Part shown: piece by piece, positions 27,803 through 37,174 of the stretch
How the letters are laid out: the number at the start of each line of letters is the position of its first letter
Position numbering within the stretch: the first letter of the stretch is position 1
Origin: Sinomonas sp. ASV486
Lineage (GTDB): Bacteria; Actinomycetota; Actinomycetes; Actinomycetales; Micrococcaceae
Length of the DNA: 64,000 nucleotides
Assembly: GCF_030908215.1 (NCBI RefSeq)
Contig: NZ_JAVFJK010000001.1
Coordinates: 532,607-596,606, forward strand
Direction of reading: 5' to 3'
Program-made: the position numbers and the translations under genes
Notes under the pieces: generated by a model
The model's database searches: none
The model's input: the letters and a program-made list of their open reading frames with translations, nothing else
Told to the model about the DNA's origin: nothing

Positions 27803-30565
27803 ATGCCGGACGAGCGCGATCCCGCCGTTGCGGTGACTGACCCGGCGGCGGCGGACCCCGAGCCCCACATCCTCGAGCTGCGCGTGCATGGTGTCCGCAA
27901 CACCCCGCCGCAGGAGATGCTCGGCACCAGTGTGGACCGGATCGCGCTCGTACACGATGGACCGATTCCTCTGGGTGACAAGCTCGCCGGCTTCTACACC
28001 ACGAGGGACCGCGACCCGGACGCCCGCACGCGCCTCGAGGCGTACAGCTGGGGCAACCTCGACCGCTTCGCGAAGGGCCGCAGCTTCCTCACCGGCGTGT
28101 GGCGCACGGTCTACAACGTCCTGTGGTTCCTCGTCGCGCCCTTCGGCTTCGCCAACGCCGGCTACTGGGCGCGAGCGTTCGAGACCGACCCGCGCCGCGA
28201 GGGCGGCCTGCGTACGGGCAGCGGCGGCGGGATCACGCGGCTGTTCGCCCTCGCCCTGACGCTGCTGCTCACGGCCGCCGTCTCGACGGTTGTGTTCGAC
28301 CTCGTCGCGGTCCAGTGCTTCCTGCCCGTCGACCAGACCGGCGCGTGGCGAGTGTGCAGCGTCCTGCCCAGCCAGCTCGACGGGCTCGGCCAATGGACGC
28401 GCGGCCAGCGCTTGGCGCTGTTCTCGCTCGCGCCGATCGCCGCCGTCGTGGTCATGGCCGTCCTGGGCCTCATCAGCGACGTCCGCTTCCGCACCAGGAT
28501 CCACGACGCCGCGCGGGTCCGCGAGGCGCAGGCCGCGCCGGATGCGCTCCCGCTCGCGGTGCCCGAGATGTGGATGCGCCGGCGGGTCAATTCGCCCACT
28601 GGCCTCCTGCACCTCGCCGCGAGCGTGGACCTCGTCGTGGCGACCCTCGCGTGGGACGCCGTCCCGCACGACGGCGCCGCCGCACCGACCCTGTTCGGCC
28701 TCGCCCTCGCGCACCTCGCCGCATCGGCGGCCGTGATCGCGTTCTGGGCCAGGTCCGTGCGCGCGCCACATCCGGTCCTCGGCAGCGAGGGGCTGACCCA
28801 ACGGATCCGCGACAGCAGGGATGCGCAAGCCAGCATCCTCCTCGGCATCGCCGTCGCGGTCTACCTCGCGTGCGTCGGCCTGGAGATCTGGGGCTCGGGC
28901 ACCAACGTGCCCGGTCCGTTCGGCGGCGGCCAGATCACCCCGACCCTGATCCTCGTGGCCCTCACGGTCCTCGCCACGGCCGGCTGCGTGGTCCGCGCGG
29001 GCTACAACGAGTGGATCGCCGCCGCCGTCCTGACCGCCGGCACCGCCGCGCTCTGGGCGGTCCTGGCCGGATGGCTCGACTCCTTCGGGTGGGGTGCCAA
29101 CGCGGCGGCGCTCGCCGTCGTCGTCCTCAGCGGCGGGCTGGTCGTGGTCCCGTACCTGACGATGCGGCGACGGAATGCGAGGGTTCGCGAGGAGGCCTGG
29201 CACGGCGCCGGCCCGGGTGTGTTCATGATGCTCGGGCTCCTCCTCGGAGCGTTCCTCGCGAGCGCCCTCGCGCTTGGCGCCGGTTCCTACCTGCGCTCGG
29301 GCCGGTTCCAGACCCGCGGCGTGCCGGGGGACCCGCTCTTCCGCGACGTTTCGCTGCCCGCGGGCGCCCACGACATCACTGTCCCGATCGCCTTCTGGGC
29401 CTTCGGCGGGGTCCTCGGGCTCATGGCCGCCATCGTCATGCTCGTGCTCATTGTGGTCGGGCTCCTCAAGCTGGGCCGCTCGACGATCGACACGCCCGCC
29501 ATCGACCAGTCCGAGGAGGTCTACCGTCTCGAGATCGTGAAGCAGCGCCGCGCAAGCGCGTTCCTTCAGCGGGCCGAGCCGCTCCTGCACTTCCTCGCGT
29601 GGACTGTGGGCATCGCCGTGGCAGCGTCGATGGCGCTCGCCATCCTCTGGGAGAACAGGGAACACAGCGGACGCTGGGCGTGGGTGCGGGGCGTGCTCAC
29701 GGGCGCCTTCGGCGGGGATTCCGTGACCGCGATGTGGCAGGGCGGCCAGCTCGTGGTCCTCACGGCCGTGGTGCTCGGCGGCACCGCCGTCCTCGGGATG
29801 GCCGTGACCAAGGCCGCCTCGCCGGACGCCGCTCGGCCGCTCGGGCTCCTGTGGGACCTCATGGCGTGGCTCCCGCGCGCCGCGCACCCGTTCGGGCCCG
29901 CGTGCTACAGCGAGCGCGCCGTGCCCGAGCTCGCCGACCGGATGATCCGCTGGCTCGAGCCGGACCCGCGCCGCCGCGTGCTCCTCTCGACCCACAGCCT
30001 CGGGACCGTCCTAGGCGTCGCGGCTCTCTTCCACCTGACCGCGATCGGCCGCGCCGACCTCATCCCGCGCGTGCGGTTCCTGAGCTTCGGTATGCAGCTG
30101 CGCCCGTACTTCGGGCGGTTCTTCCCCGAGCTGTTCGGCCCCGATGTGCTCGGAACCCCCGGGGTCGGCGCGCCGTCGTTCTGGACCGCAGACCCATGGA
30201 AGGGCAAGGACCTGCCGGTTGTCGGCACGCCTCCGCGCAGCCGTGCCCGGGTCCTCGAGCGGGCGCGCATCCTCGCGGATCCCGAACTGGAAGGGCACGA
30301 CGGCGTCCGCTCGCCCGCTGCGGGGCCCCTCACCACGCTGCTGGGAACTGCTCCGGCTCCGCAGCCGGTGTGGATCAACCTGTGGCGGCGCACGGACTTC
30401 CTCGGGTTCCCGGGCTACTCCTACTCCCAGGAGGCCAACGTGCTTGATCGCCTCACCCTCGAGATGGAGCCCGACTCGTACATGGCACAGGTCGCGACCC
30501 ACGGCAACTACCTGCCGACCGTGGCCTACCTCGCCGCGCGGCGCGACCTCATCGCGGACTGGTAG
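27803..30565 (+). CDS. Large polytopic membrane protein with lipase-like HSLG motif
   Basis: 920 aa. The N terminus (ILELRVHGVRNTPPQEMLG) and the C-terminal LLSTHSLGTVLGVAALFHL resemble the oxyanion and nucleophile elbows of alpha/beta-hydrolase lipases (T-H-S-L-G), split by a huge insert of about ten membrane helices between residues 100 and 690. The last 200 residues are soluble (FLSFGMQLRPYFGRFFPELFG; WRRTDFLGFPGYSYS). It may be a membrane-embedded esterase or phospholipase-like enzyme. It is co-transcribed with the papain-like peptidase, an uncommon pairing. I do not know a named family; function is inferred from motifs only. Confidence 0.72.
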   Translation: MPDERDPAVAVTDPAAADPEPHILELRVHGVRNTPPQEMLGTSVDRIALVHDGPIPLGDKLAGFYTTRDRDPDARTRLEAYSWGNLDRFAKGRSFLTGVWRTVYNVLWFLVAPFGFANAGYWARAFETDPRREGGLRTGSGGGITRLFALALTLLLTAAVSTVVFDLVAVQCFLPVDQTGAWRVCSVLPSQLDGLGQWTRGQRLALFSLAPIAAVVVMAVLGLISDVRFRTRIHDAARVREAQAAPDALPLAVPEMWMRRRVNSPTGLLHLAASVDLVVATLAWDAVPHDGAAAPTLFGLALAHLAASAAVIAFWARSVRAPHPVLGSEGLTQRIRDSRDAQASILLGIAVAVYLACVGLEIWGSGTNVPGPFGGGQITPTLILVALTVLATAGCVVRAGYNEWIAAAVLTAGTAALWAVLAGWLDSFGWGANAAALAVVVLSGGLVVVPYLTMRRRNARVREEAWHGAGPGVFMMLGLLLGAFLASALALGAGSYLRSGRFQTRGVPGDPLFRDVSLPAGAHDITVPIAFWAFGGVLGLMAAIVMLVLIVVGLLKLGRSTIDTPAIDQSEEVYRLEIVKQRRASAFLQRAEPLLHFLAWTVGIAVAASMALAILWENREHSGRWAWVRGVLTGAFGGDSVTAMWQGGQLVVLTAVVLGGTAVLGMAVTKAASPDAARPLGLLWDLMAWLPRAAHPFGPACYSERAVPELADRMIRWLEPDPRRRVLLSTHSLGTVLGVAALFHLTAIGRADLIPRVRFLSFGMQLRPYFGRFFPELFGPDVLGTPGVGAPSFWTADPWKGKDLPVVGTPPRSRARVLERARILADPELEGHDGVRSPAAGPLTTLLGTAPAPQPVWINLWRRTDFLGFPGYSYSQEANVLDRLTLEMEPDSYMAQVATHGNYLPTVAYLAARRDLIADW

Positions 30566-30585
30566 CCGCCGGCCGCGCTGGCGCG

Positions 30586-31926
30586 TCAGCGCGGGGCCAT
30601 CCGCTCCAGCCGGCGCGCCCAGCTCGGCGTGTGCTCGGGCCGCGGGCCGATCGCGATGAACCGCGCCGGGATTGACTGCAGGATGGGGAACCGCGTGAGC
30701 ACCCGCAGGGGCAGAGGAACGGCGGTCCGGGACGTCGCGACCTGGCCCTTGAGGGCTCTGCTCACGACGCCACGCGCGGCCGCACGCTGGAACGCCTGCA
30801 CGAGCGCGGTGGGCCGGAGCCTGCGCCGCCGCACGCCGGACAGGACGTCCGCAGGCACCGGGCCGGGATGGTGCCGCATCCACTGACCCACGAGCTGGGC
30901 CGCCGCGACGGCGTCCTGGATCGCGAGGTTGATGCCGACGCCGCCCACGGGGGACATCGGGTGGGCCGCGTCGCCGATCAGGAGCAGCCCCTCGCGGTGC
31001 CACTCCTCGAGCCGCTCGACCCTGATGTCCAGGAGCTTCACGTCGTCGAGGGTCTTGGGCCAGGTGTCCAACCGGTCCGCGAGCCACGGCTGGAGGCGAG
31101 CGAGCTTCGCCCTGAACGCGTCGAGCCCCTCGCCACGCAAGGCTGCGTCGGCCCCCTTGGCCAGGAGGTAGCCGCATTGCCATGTGTCGCCGCGGTCGAT
31201 CATGATCATGAACTCGTGGCCCGAAAGGCGCCCGACCCCGCCGTCGGGATCGCCCTCATGGCGCGGGAGGCGGAACCACCAGATGTCCACGGGCGAGCCG
31301 AACTCGCGCGGGACCAGGGCGGCCGCCTCTCGGACGGTCGACCAGCGCCCGTCGCACGCCACGACGAGGTCGGCGGCGAGGACGTGCTCAGCGGGTTCCG
31401 ACTCCGCTGCGCTGCGCTTAACCCCGGCAAGCTCAGCCACGGCAGGCTCAGCAGCCGCAGGCTCGACCACCGCATAGTCCCGCCACCGCACCCCGGCGAC
31501 GCGCCCGCCGTCATCCGTCAGGCCCACCGCCTCCGCCGAGCGGACGAGGGTGAAATGCGGCTCGTGCTCGGCGGCGTCAGCGAGCATCTCGAGGAAGTCC
31601 CACTGCGGGACGAAGGCGACGTACGGATGGAGTCCGGGGAGCGTGCGGCCGAAGTCGGCGAGCCGGACGGTCCCCGCGTCGAGCTGGATCTCGACCGAGT
31701 CCACGCGGCGTTGGGGGAGCGCGGCGAACGCGGAGCCGAGGCCCAGCTCATCGAGGAGCCCCAGCGTCGAGGCGTGCACGGTGTCGCCGCGGAAGTCGCG
31801 CAGGAAGTTGGGGTGCTTCTCGAGCACCACGGTGTCGATCCCGCCGCGCGCGAGCAGGAGTCCCAGGAACATCCCGGCGGGCCCGCCGCCGACCACCGCC
31901 ACGCGTGTCCGCTCCGGTGCAGCCAT
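30586..31926 (-). CDS. FAD-dependent monooxygenase (PHBH/UbiH fold)
   Basis: 446 aa. FAD-binding GxGxxG start RVAVVGGGPAGMFLGLLLARGG, then DFRGDTVHASTL, the DG motif ADLVVACDGRWSTVR near residue 195, and LLIGDAAHPMSPVGGVGINLAIQDA near 300. These are group A flavoprotein monooxygenase hallmarks, acting on aromatic or quinone-like substrates. A low-complexity loop at about residues 152-180 (VEPAAAEPAVAEL and KRSAAESEPAEHV) comes from a repetitive DNA insert described separately. Start looks leaderless: TAGGCT (31938-31933) 6 nt before ATG. Convergent with the membrane hydrolase gene. Confidence 0.87.
   Translation of the reverse strand: MAAPERTRVAVVGGGPAGMFLGLLLARGGIDTVVLEKHPNFLRDFRGDTVHASTLGLLDELGLGSAFAALPQRRVDSVEIQLDAGTVRLADFGRTLPGLHPYVAFVPQWDFLEMLADAAEHEPHFTLVRSAEAVGLTDDGGRVAGVRWRDYAVVEPAAAEPAVAELAGVKRSAAESEPAEHVLAADLVVACDGRWSTVREAAALVPREFGSPVDIWWFRLPRHEGDPDGGVGRLSGHEFMIMIDRGDTWQCGYLLAKGADAALRGEGLDAFRAKLARLQPWLADRLDTWPKTLDDVKLLDIRVERLEEWHREGLLLIGDAAHPMSPVGGVGINLAIQDAVAAAQLVGQWMRHHPGPVPADVLSGVRRRRLRPTALVQAFQRAAARGVVSRALKGQVATSRTAVPLPLRVLTRFPILQSIPARFIAIGPRPEHTPSWARRLERMAPR
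31389..31472. repeat. Degenerate REP-like element inside the monooxygenase gene
   Basis: The stretch opens with CGACTCCGCTGCGCT, also found at 38413-38427 in the SNF2 gene, and continues with three drifting copies of a GGCAGGCTCAGCCAC-like unit. It is in frame and gives the Ala/Glu-rich loop. The same kind of element in two unrelated genes suggests a mobile or spreading repeat. Confidence 0.55.
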
Positions 31927-32049
31927 GGCTCCAGCCTACGCGGCGGAGGCTTCCCTCCGGGGGTGGGACGCCGAAGCGGCGACGAGAGCGTCCATACTCG
32001 TCGCCGCACCCGGCGCCGTGACGTCGGTGGCCTGAGGCGTCCGCGCGGG

Positions 32050-33264
32050 CTAGTTCTTGATGTACCCGTTCGGGTTGAGGACATACTTGCTGGCCGCGCC
32101 GGAATCGAACTCGGCGTAGCCGCGAGGAGCGTCTTCGAGACTGATGGCCTTCGCGTTGACGTTCTTCGCGATCGACACCCGATCGTGGAGGATCGCCATC
32201 ATGAGCTGGCGGTTGTACTTCATGACCGGGCACTGGCCCGTGGTGAAGGACAGCGACTTGGCCCAGCCGGTTCCCAGGCTCAGCGAGAGGGAGCCCTTCT
32301 TCGCGGCTTCGTCGACGCCGCCGGGATCGCCGGTCACGTAGAGGCCGGGGATGCCTAGGGCCCCGCCGGCCGCCGTGATGTCCATGAGCGAGTTGAGCAC
32401 TGTGGCCGGAGCTTCGCTCGCGCCCGCGCCGTGGCCCTTCGCCTCGAACCCGACCGCGTCCACGCCGCAGTCCACGAGGGGCTCGCCGAGTATCTGCTCG
32501 ATCTGCTCCGCCGGGCCGCCCTGGGTGAGGTCTACCGTCTCGCAGCCGAAGCTCGCGGCCTGCTTGAGCCGGTCCGCGTTCATGTCACCGACGATCACGA
32601 CGGCGGCCCCCAGCAGGAGCGCGCCCGTCGCCGCCGCGAGGCCCACCGGTCCGGCTCCCGCGACGTAGACGGTCGAACCCACGCCAACGCCCGCCGTGAC
32701 GGCACCGTGGAAGCCAGTCGGGAAGATGTCCGAGAGCATGGTGAGGTCCATGATCTTCTCGAGCGCCTGGTCCTTGTCCGGGAACTTGAGGCAGTTGAAG
32801 TCCGCGTACGGCACGAGCACGTAGTTGGCCTGGCCGCCGACCCACCCGCCCATGTCCACGTACCCGTAGGCCGAGCCAGGCCGGTCGGGGTTGACGTTGA
32901 GGCAGATCCCCGTCTTGCGCTCCTTGCAGTTCCGGCAGCGCCCGCAGGCGATGTTGAACGGGACGGAGACGAGGTCTCCGACCTGGAGGAACTCTACGTC
33001 CGGCCCCGTCTCGACCACCTCGCCGGTGATCTCGTGCCCGAGCACGAGGTCCGGGGGAGCCGTGGTGCGCCCGCGGACCATGTGCTGGTCGGAGCCGCAG
33101 ATATTGGTCGCGACGGTCTTGAGGATGACGCCGTGCGGGACCTTCCGCCCAACGTTGGCCGGATTGACGCCGGGCCCGTCCTTGAGCTCGAACGTCGGGT
33201 AGTCGATGTCGATAACCTCGACCTTGCCCGGGCTCTTGTACGCGACTGCATTGTTGCCTGCCAT
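32050..33264 (-). CDS. fdhA: Glutathione-independent formaldehyde dehydrogenase
   Basis: 404 aa zinc-dependent medium-chain dehydrogenase matching the Pseudomonas-type formaldehyde dismutase/dehydrogenase group: the zinc Cys in TNICGSDQHMVRGRT near residue 47, VLGHEITGEV near 66, the structural zinc cysteines in CGRCRNCKERKTGICLNVNP near 98-114, NAD site VAGAGPVGLAAATGALLLGA near 185. It oxidises formaldehyde to formate with bound NAD and needs no thiol cofactor. Start at 33264 has AGAGG upstream. Formaldehyde removal fits the nearby demethylation island, though it is transcribed separately. Confidence 0.92.
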   Translation of the reverse strand: MAGNNAVAYKSPGKVEVIDIDYPTFELKDGPGVNPANVGRKVPHGVILKTVATNICGSDQHMVRGRTTAPPDLVLGHEITGEVVETGPDVEFLQVGDLVSVPFNIACGRCRNCKERKTGICLNVNPDRPGSAYGYVDMGGWVGGQANYVLVPYADFNCLKFPDKDQALEKIMDLTMLSDIFPTGFHGAVTAGVGVGSTVYVAGAGPVGLAAATGALLLGAAVVIVGDMNADRLKQAASFGCETVDLTQGGPAEQIEQILGEPLVDCGVDAVGFEAKGHGAGASEAPATVLNSLMDITAAGGALGIPGLYVTGDPGGVDEAAKKGSLSLSLGTGWAKSLSFTTGQCPVMKYNRQLMMAILHDRVSIAKNVNAKAISLEDAPRGYAEFDSGAASKYVLNPNGYIKN

Positions 33265-33454
33265 AGTTCTGGTACCTCTCTGCTCAGTGAAGCAGGGGCC
33301 CCAGCCCCCGCGGTGCTGATTCAGCGGACCGTCCATGACGCCGGCTGCGGCCTTTGGGGGACCGCTCGCGATGCCGCCAGCGTCGTTGAGTGGCGGTTTT
33401 CCGACCGTAGGCACGGCCGGGGGCAGGGGTCAAGGCCCGGAGGCCTGATCCGGC

Positions 33455-34177
33455 TTAGGACGCGAGGGGCCAGCCGATCACCTTCTTGGGCCGCGGCGCC
33501 GCATACGTGCGGACCTTGGACGTGCTCAGCCCCAGCCGGACGAGCCCCTCGGCCACCGCGACGGCGGCGGCCACGCCGTCGACCACCGGGACACCGCAGC
33601 GTTCGCGGATCTGGGCGTCGAGACCACTCATGCCGCCGCAGCCGAGCACGATCACCTCGGCCCTGTCGTCCCCGACGGCCCTCTCCGCCTGGGCGACGAT
33701 CTCCTTCACGGCCCGCTCCGGATCGGCCTCGAGTTCGAGGACGCCGAGCCCGGACGCGCGCACCGAGGCGCAGCGGGCATCGAGCCCGGCGAGCTTGAGT
33801 CGGTCCTCGATGAGCGGGACGGTGCGGTCGAGGGTTGTGACCACGGAGTACTTGTGCCCCAGGAACATCGCGGTCGACGCCGCGGCCTCGGTGATGTCCA
33901 CGACCGGGACGTCCAGCAGCTCCTGGAGGCCCTCGCGGCCGTGTTCGCCGTAGCCGGCCTGGATGACGGCGTCGAAATCGCCCTCGTAGCGCGTGACGGC
34001 GTCCATGACGGCGACCGCCGCGAGGTAGGACTCGAAGTTGCCCTCACAGGAGGCCGCGCCGAACCGCGGCGTGATGCCCACGATCTCGGTGCCTTCCGAC
34101 GCCGCGGCCCGCGCGGCCTCGGCGATCGAGTCCGTCATGGACTGGGTGGTGTTGACGTTGGCGACGAGGATGCGCAT
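33455..34177 (-). CDS. Asp/Glu (hydantoin-type) racemase-like protein lacking the first catalytic Cys
   Basis: 240 aa of the aspartate/glutamate/hydantoin racemase superfamily: MRILVANVNTTQSMTDSI start, GITPRFGAASCEGNFESY, and VLGCGGMSGLDAQI near residue 180 with the second catalytic Cys. The position of the first catalytic Cys in hydantoin racemases (A-C-[FY]-G-D-P-G) reads AGYGEHG here, so the two-base racemisation site is incomplete; a Cys occurs instead in AASCEG. It may be an isomerase or a lyase-like member. It lies downstream of the NCS1 permease on the same strand with a hairpin between. Confidence 0.8.
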   Translation of the reverse strand: MRILVANVNTTQSMTDSIAEAARAAASEGTEIVGITPRFGAASCEGNFESYLAAVAVMDAVTRYEGDFDAVIQAGYGEHGREGLQELLDVPVVDITEAAASTAMFLGHKYSVVTTLDRTVPLIEDRLKLAGLDARCASVRASGLGVLELEADPERAVKEIVAQAERAVGDDRAEVIVLGCGGMSGLDAQIRERCGVPVVDGVAAAVAVAEGLVRLGLSTSKVRTYAAPRPKKVIGWPLAS

Positions 34178-34196
34178 GGCGGCTTCCTTCCGTTGG

Positions 34197-34224
34197 TGCG
34201 TTGGCATAAATGCGTTGGCATAAA
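34197..34224. repeat. Perfect 14-bp tandem duplication upstream of the racemase-like gene
   Basis: TGCGTTGGCATAAA occurs twice head to tail (34197-34210, 34211-34224), 20 bp before the racemase-like ATG, in the 5' leader region. Confidence 0.8.
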
Positions 34225-34231
34225 GGGGTAA

Positions 34232-34280
34232 GCACGACGCCGGCGGGCCGGGTGCGGGGGCCGGCCAGCCGACGTCGTGC
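34232..34280 (-). terminator. GC-rich hairpin after the NCS1 permease gene
   Basis: GCACGACG (34232-34239) pairs with CGTCGTGC (34273-34280) and encloses further GC-rich pairing. Placed between the permease stop and the racemase-like start, it would attenuate read-through. Confidence 0.5.
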
Positions 34281-34334
34281 GTTGTGGCGGTGTGGGCGGG
34301 GCGGTTCCGACCTTTTGCCCCACCAGCCACGCGC

Positions 34335-35870
34335 TTAGTGGACGCTCGGGACGGCGATGGCCTCGCCTTCGACGTCCTCGAACGTGCACTTGCGGTCGGC
34401 CAGGAAGTAGAAGTTGACCGCCGCGATGCCGGCACCGAAGAACCACGTGAACGAGCTCAGCGGCGCGAGGACTGGGACAAACCCGATGACCAGCGCCACG
34501 GCCGCCGCGGGGATGAGCGCCGCGATGGCCTTCGGGTTGATGCCCCTCGCGTAGTGGTACGTGCCGTCGCGGGCCTCGGAGTAGAGGGCCGGGACGTTGA
34601 CCCTGCCGCGGCGGACGAGCCAGTAGTCGGCCATGATCACGCCGAAGAGCGGGCCGAGGAGGGCACCGAGGCCGCCGAGGAAGTACTCGATCACCGCGGG
34701 GTTGTTGTACAGGTTCCAGGGCAAGATCACGAGTCCGATCACGGCCGAGACGAGCGCTGCGCGGCGGAAGTTGAGCCTGCGCGGGAACAGGTTGGTCAGG
34801 GCGTACGTCGGTGCGACGAAGTTGGCCATGAGGTTCACGGCGACGGTCAGGACCAGGAGCGCGGTGGATGCTGCTGAGAGCAGGAACGTGTTGGGGATCG
34901 AGGCAACGATGTCCGAGGGGCTCCCGATGATGTGGCCGTTGATCTTGAACTGGGCACCGACGAGGACCACAGTGATGGTGCCGAAGAGGAGCATATTGAT
35001 CGGGATGCCCCAGAAGTTGCCCTTGACGATCGACTTCTTGGACCGCGCCGAGCGCGTGAAGTCGCAGAAGTTCAGGACGAACGTGCCGTAGATCGAGACC
35101 CACAGGGCGCCGCCGCCGAGGACCTTGAGCCACATGTCGCCGCCGCTGAGCTCGTGGCCCGTGTTCCACGCGATCGAGAATCCGGCCTGCGAGAACATCC
35201 AGATCGCGAGAGCCGCCATCGTGGCGAGGATGACGGGGCCGGCGAAGGCCTCGTACTTGCGGATCATCTCCATGCCGTAGGAGACGATGACGACCTGGAC
35301 GATCCAGAGGGCGACGAACGCCATCCAGCCGAGCGCGGAGAGTCCCAGGATCGAACCCTCGTCGAACGGCTTGAGGTCCGGGAAGACAGCGATCAAGAGG
35401 ACCCGCAGCACTACGGACGCGAGGTAGGTCTGGATGCCGAACCAGGCGACGGCCACGCCGCCACGGATCAGCGCCGCGATCTGGGCGCCGTGGATGCCGA
35501 ACGCGATCCGGCTCATGACGGGGAAGGGAACACCCGTCTTCTGGCCCATGAAGCCGGAGAGGGTCAGGAGGGCGAAGAGCAGTGCCGCGCCGACTCCGAG
35601 GGCCGCGAGGACCTGCCATCCGCCCAGGCCGAGGGCGAAGAGCCCGATGGCGAAGGCGTAGTTGCCGAGGCTGTGCACGTCGTTGGCCCACAGCGTGAAG
35701 ATGCTGTAGGCGGTCCAGCTGCGGCCCTCGCGCCGGGTCGGCGCGAGGTCCCTGTTGTAGAGGCGGGGGCTGAGGCCGGTCGGCACCGCGGATGCTGCGT
35801 GCCTGGCCTCCGTGTGGGCCACGTCTTCAGTGTCCAGCGTCTGGACGGCGGTGTCCTGTGTGCTGTTCAT
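34335..35870 (-). CDS. NCS1-family nucleobase/allantoin/hydantoin permease
   Basis: 511 aa from ATG 35870 with AGAGAG upstream. Twelve membrane helices. The N terminus LSPRLYNRDLAPTRREGRSWTAYSIFTLWANDVHS is the NCS1 signature (NxDLxP and WxxxxxxxxWxxxxH). Further blocks: GVPFPVMSRIAFGIHGAQ, WFGIQTYL, and NFCDFTRSARS. The family imports cytosine, uracil, allantoin or hydantoins with sodium or protons; the racemase-like neighbour and the known NCS1 hydantoin transporter Mhp1 of an actinobacterium favour a hydantoin or allantoin-like substrate. No hydantoinase or carbamoylase gene is visible here. Confidence 0.9.
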   Translation of the reverse strand: MNSTQDTAVQTLDTEDVAHTEARHAASAVPTGLSPRLYNRDLAPTRREGRSWTAYSIFTLWANDVHSLGNYAFAIGLFALGLGGWQVLAALGVGAALLFALLTLSGFMGQKTGVPFPVMSRIAFGIHGAQIAALIRGGVAVAWFGIQTYLASVVLRVLLIAVFPDLKPFDEGSILGLSALGWMAFVALWIVQVVIVSYGMEMIRKYEAFAGPVILATMAALAIWMFSQAGFSIAWNTGHELSGGDMWLKVLGGGALWVSIYGTFVLNFCDFTRSARSKKSIVKGNFWGIPINMLLFGTITVVLVGAQFKINGHIIGSPSDIVASIPNTFLLSAASTALLVLTVAVNLMANFVAPTYALTNLFPRRLNFRRAALVSAVIGLVILPWNLYNNPAVIEYFLGGLGALLGPLFGVIMADYWLVRRGRVNVPALYSEARDGTYHYARGINPKAIAALIPAAAVALVIGFVPVLAPLSSFTWFFGAGIAAVNFYFLADRKCTFEDVEGEAIAVPSVH

Positions 35871-36009
35871 GATTGAACTCTCTGGGATCGGGACAAGGAC
35901 GGCGCGCAACTTGGTGATGCACTGGCCTCTGGGATCTTCTGAGGCTCAGCAGTGCGGTCCGAGGGGCCGCATGTGGTGCAAGTCTCGGGGAGGTGTGACC
36001 CGCGTCTCG

Positions 36010-36052
36010 CTTTGGTATTCCAAAGTTAGCTCGCTGGTATCCCAAATGGCAA
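36010..36052 (-). promoter_or_regulatory. Permease promoter with two TGGTATnCCA operators
   Basis: On the minus strand TTGCCA (36052-36047) and CTAACT (36029-36024) are 17 bp apart. Two operator-like palindromes overlap this promoter: CTTTGGTATTCCAAAG at 36010-36025 and TGGTATCCCAAA at 36035-36046. TGGTATnCCA resembles sites of FCD-type GntR regulators. The regulator is not identified. The remainder of 35871-36213 holds a hairpin and nothing else clear. Confidence 0.55.
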
Positions 36053-36147
36053 TGGGTTTGAGGAGTCGAAAAAGGACGCCGCGGCGGGGCACGCCGTGAT
36101 TCCGTGGAACCGTGCGTGTCCCGACGCGGCGTCGGGGAGGGCCGGGG

Positions 36148-36172
36148 CTGGGCCTCAGGGGGGAAGGCCCAG
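36148..36172 (-). terminator. Hairpin after the rpf gene
   Basis: CTGGGCCT (36148-36155) pairs with AGGCCCAG (36165-36172) across a 9-nt loop, just past the Rpf stop. Confidence 0.45.
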
Positions 36173-36213
36173 ATCCTGCCCTGGATTCCGGCGTGGTGCC
36201 GGAGGCTCGGCTA

Positions 36214-37131
<918 letters not shown>

Positions 37132-37174
37132 ATTGTGACCAATTCCGCGCGTCGTCCGCGTAACCTCCGGAGGC

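Noticed and set aside
27803..30565. Glycosyltransferase or sensor kinase assignment for the 920-aa membrane protein
   Set aside because: No DXD, kinase or HAMP motif is present; the only recognisable elements are hydrolase-like.
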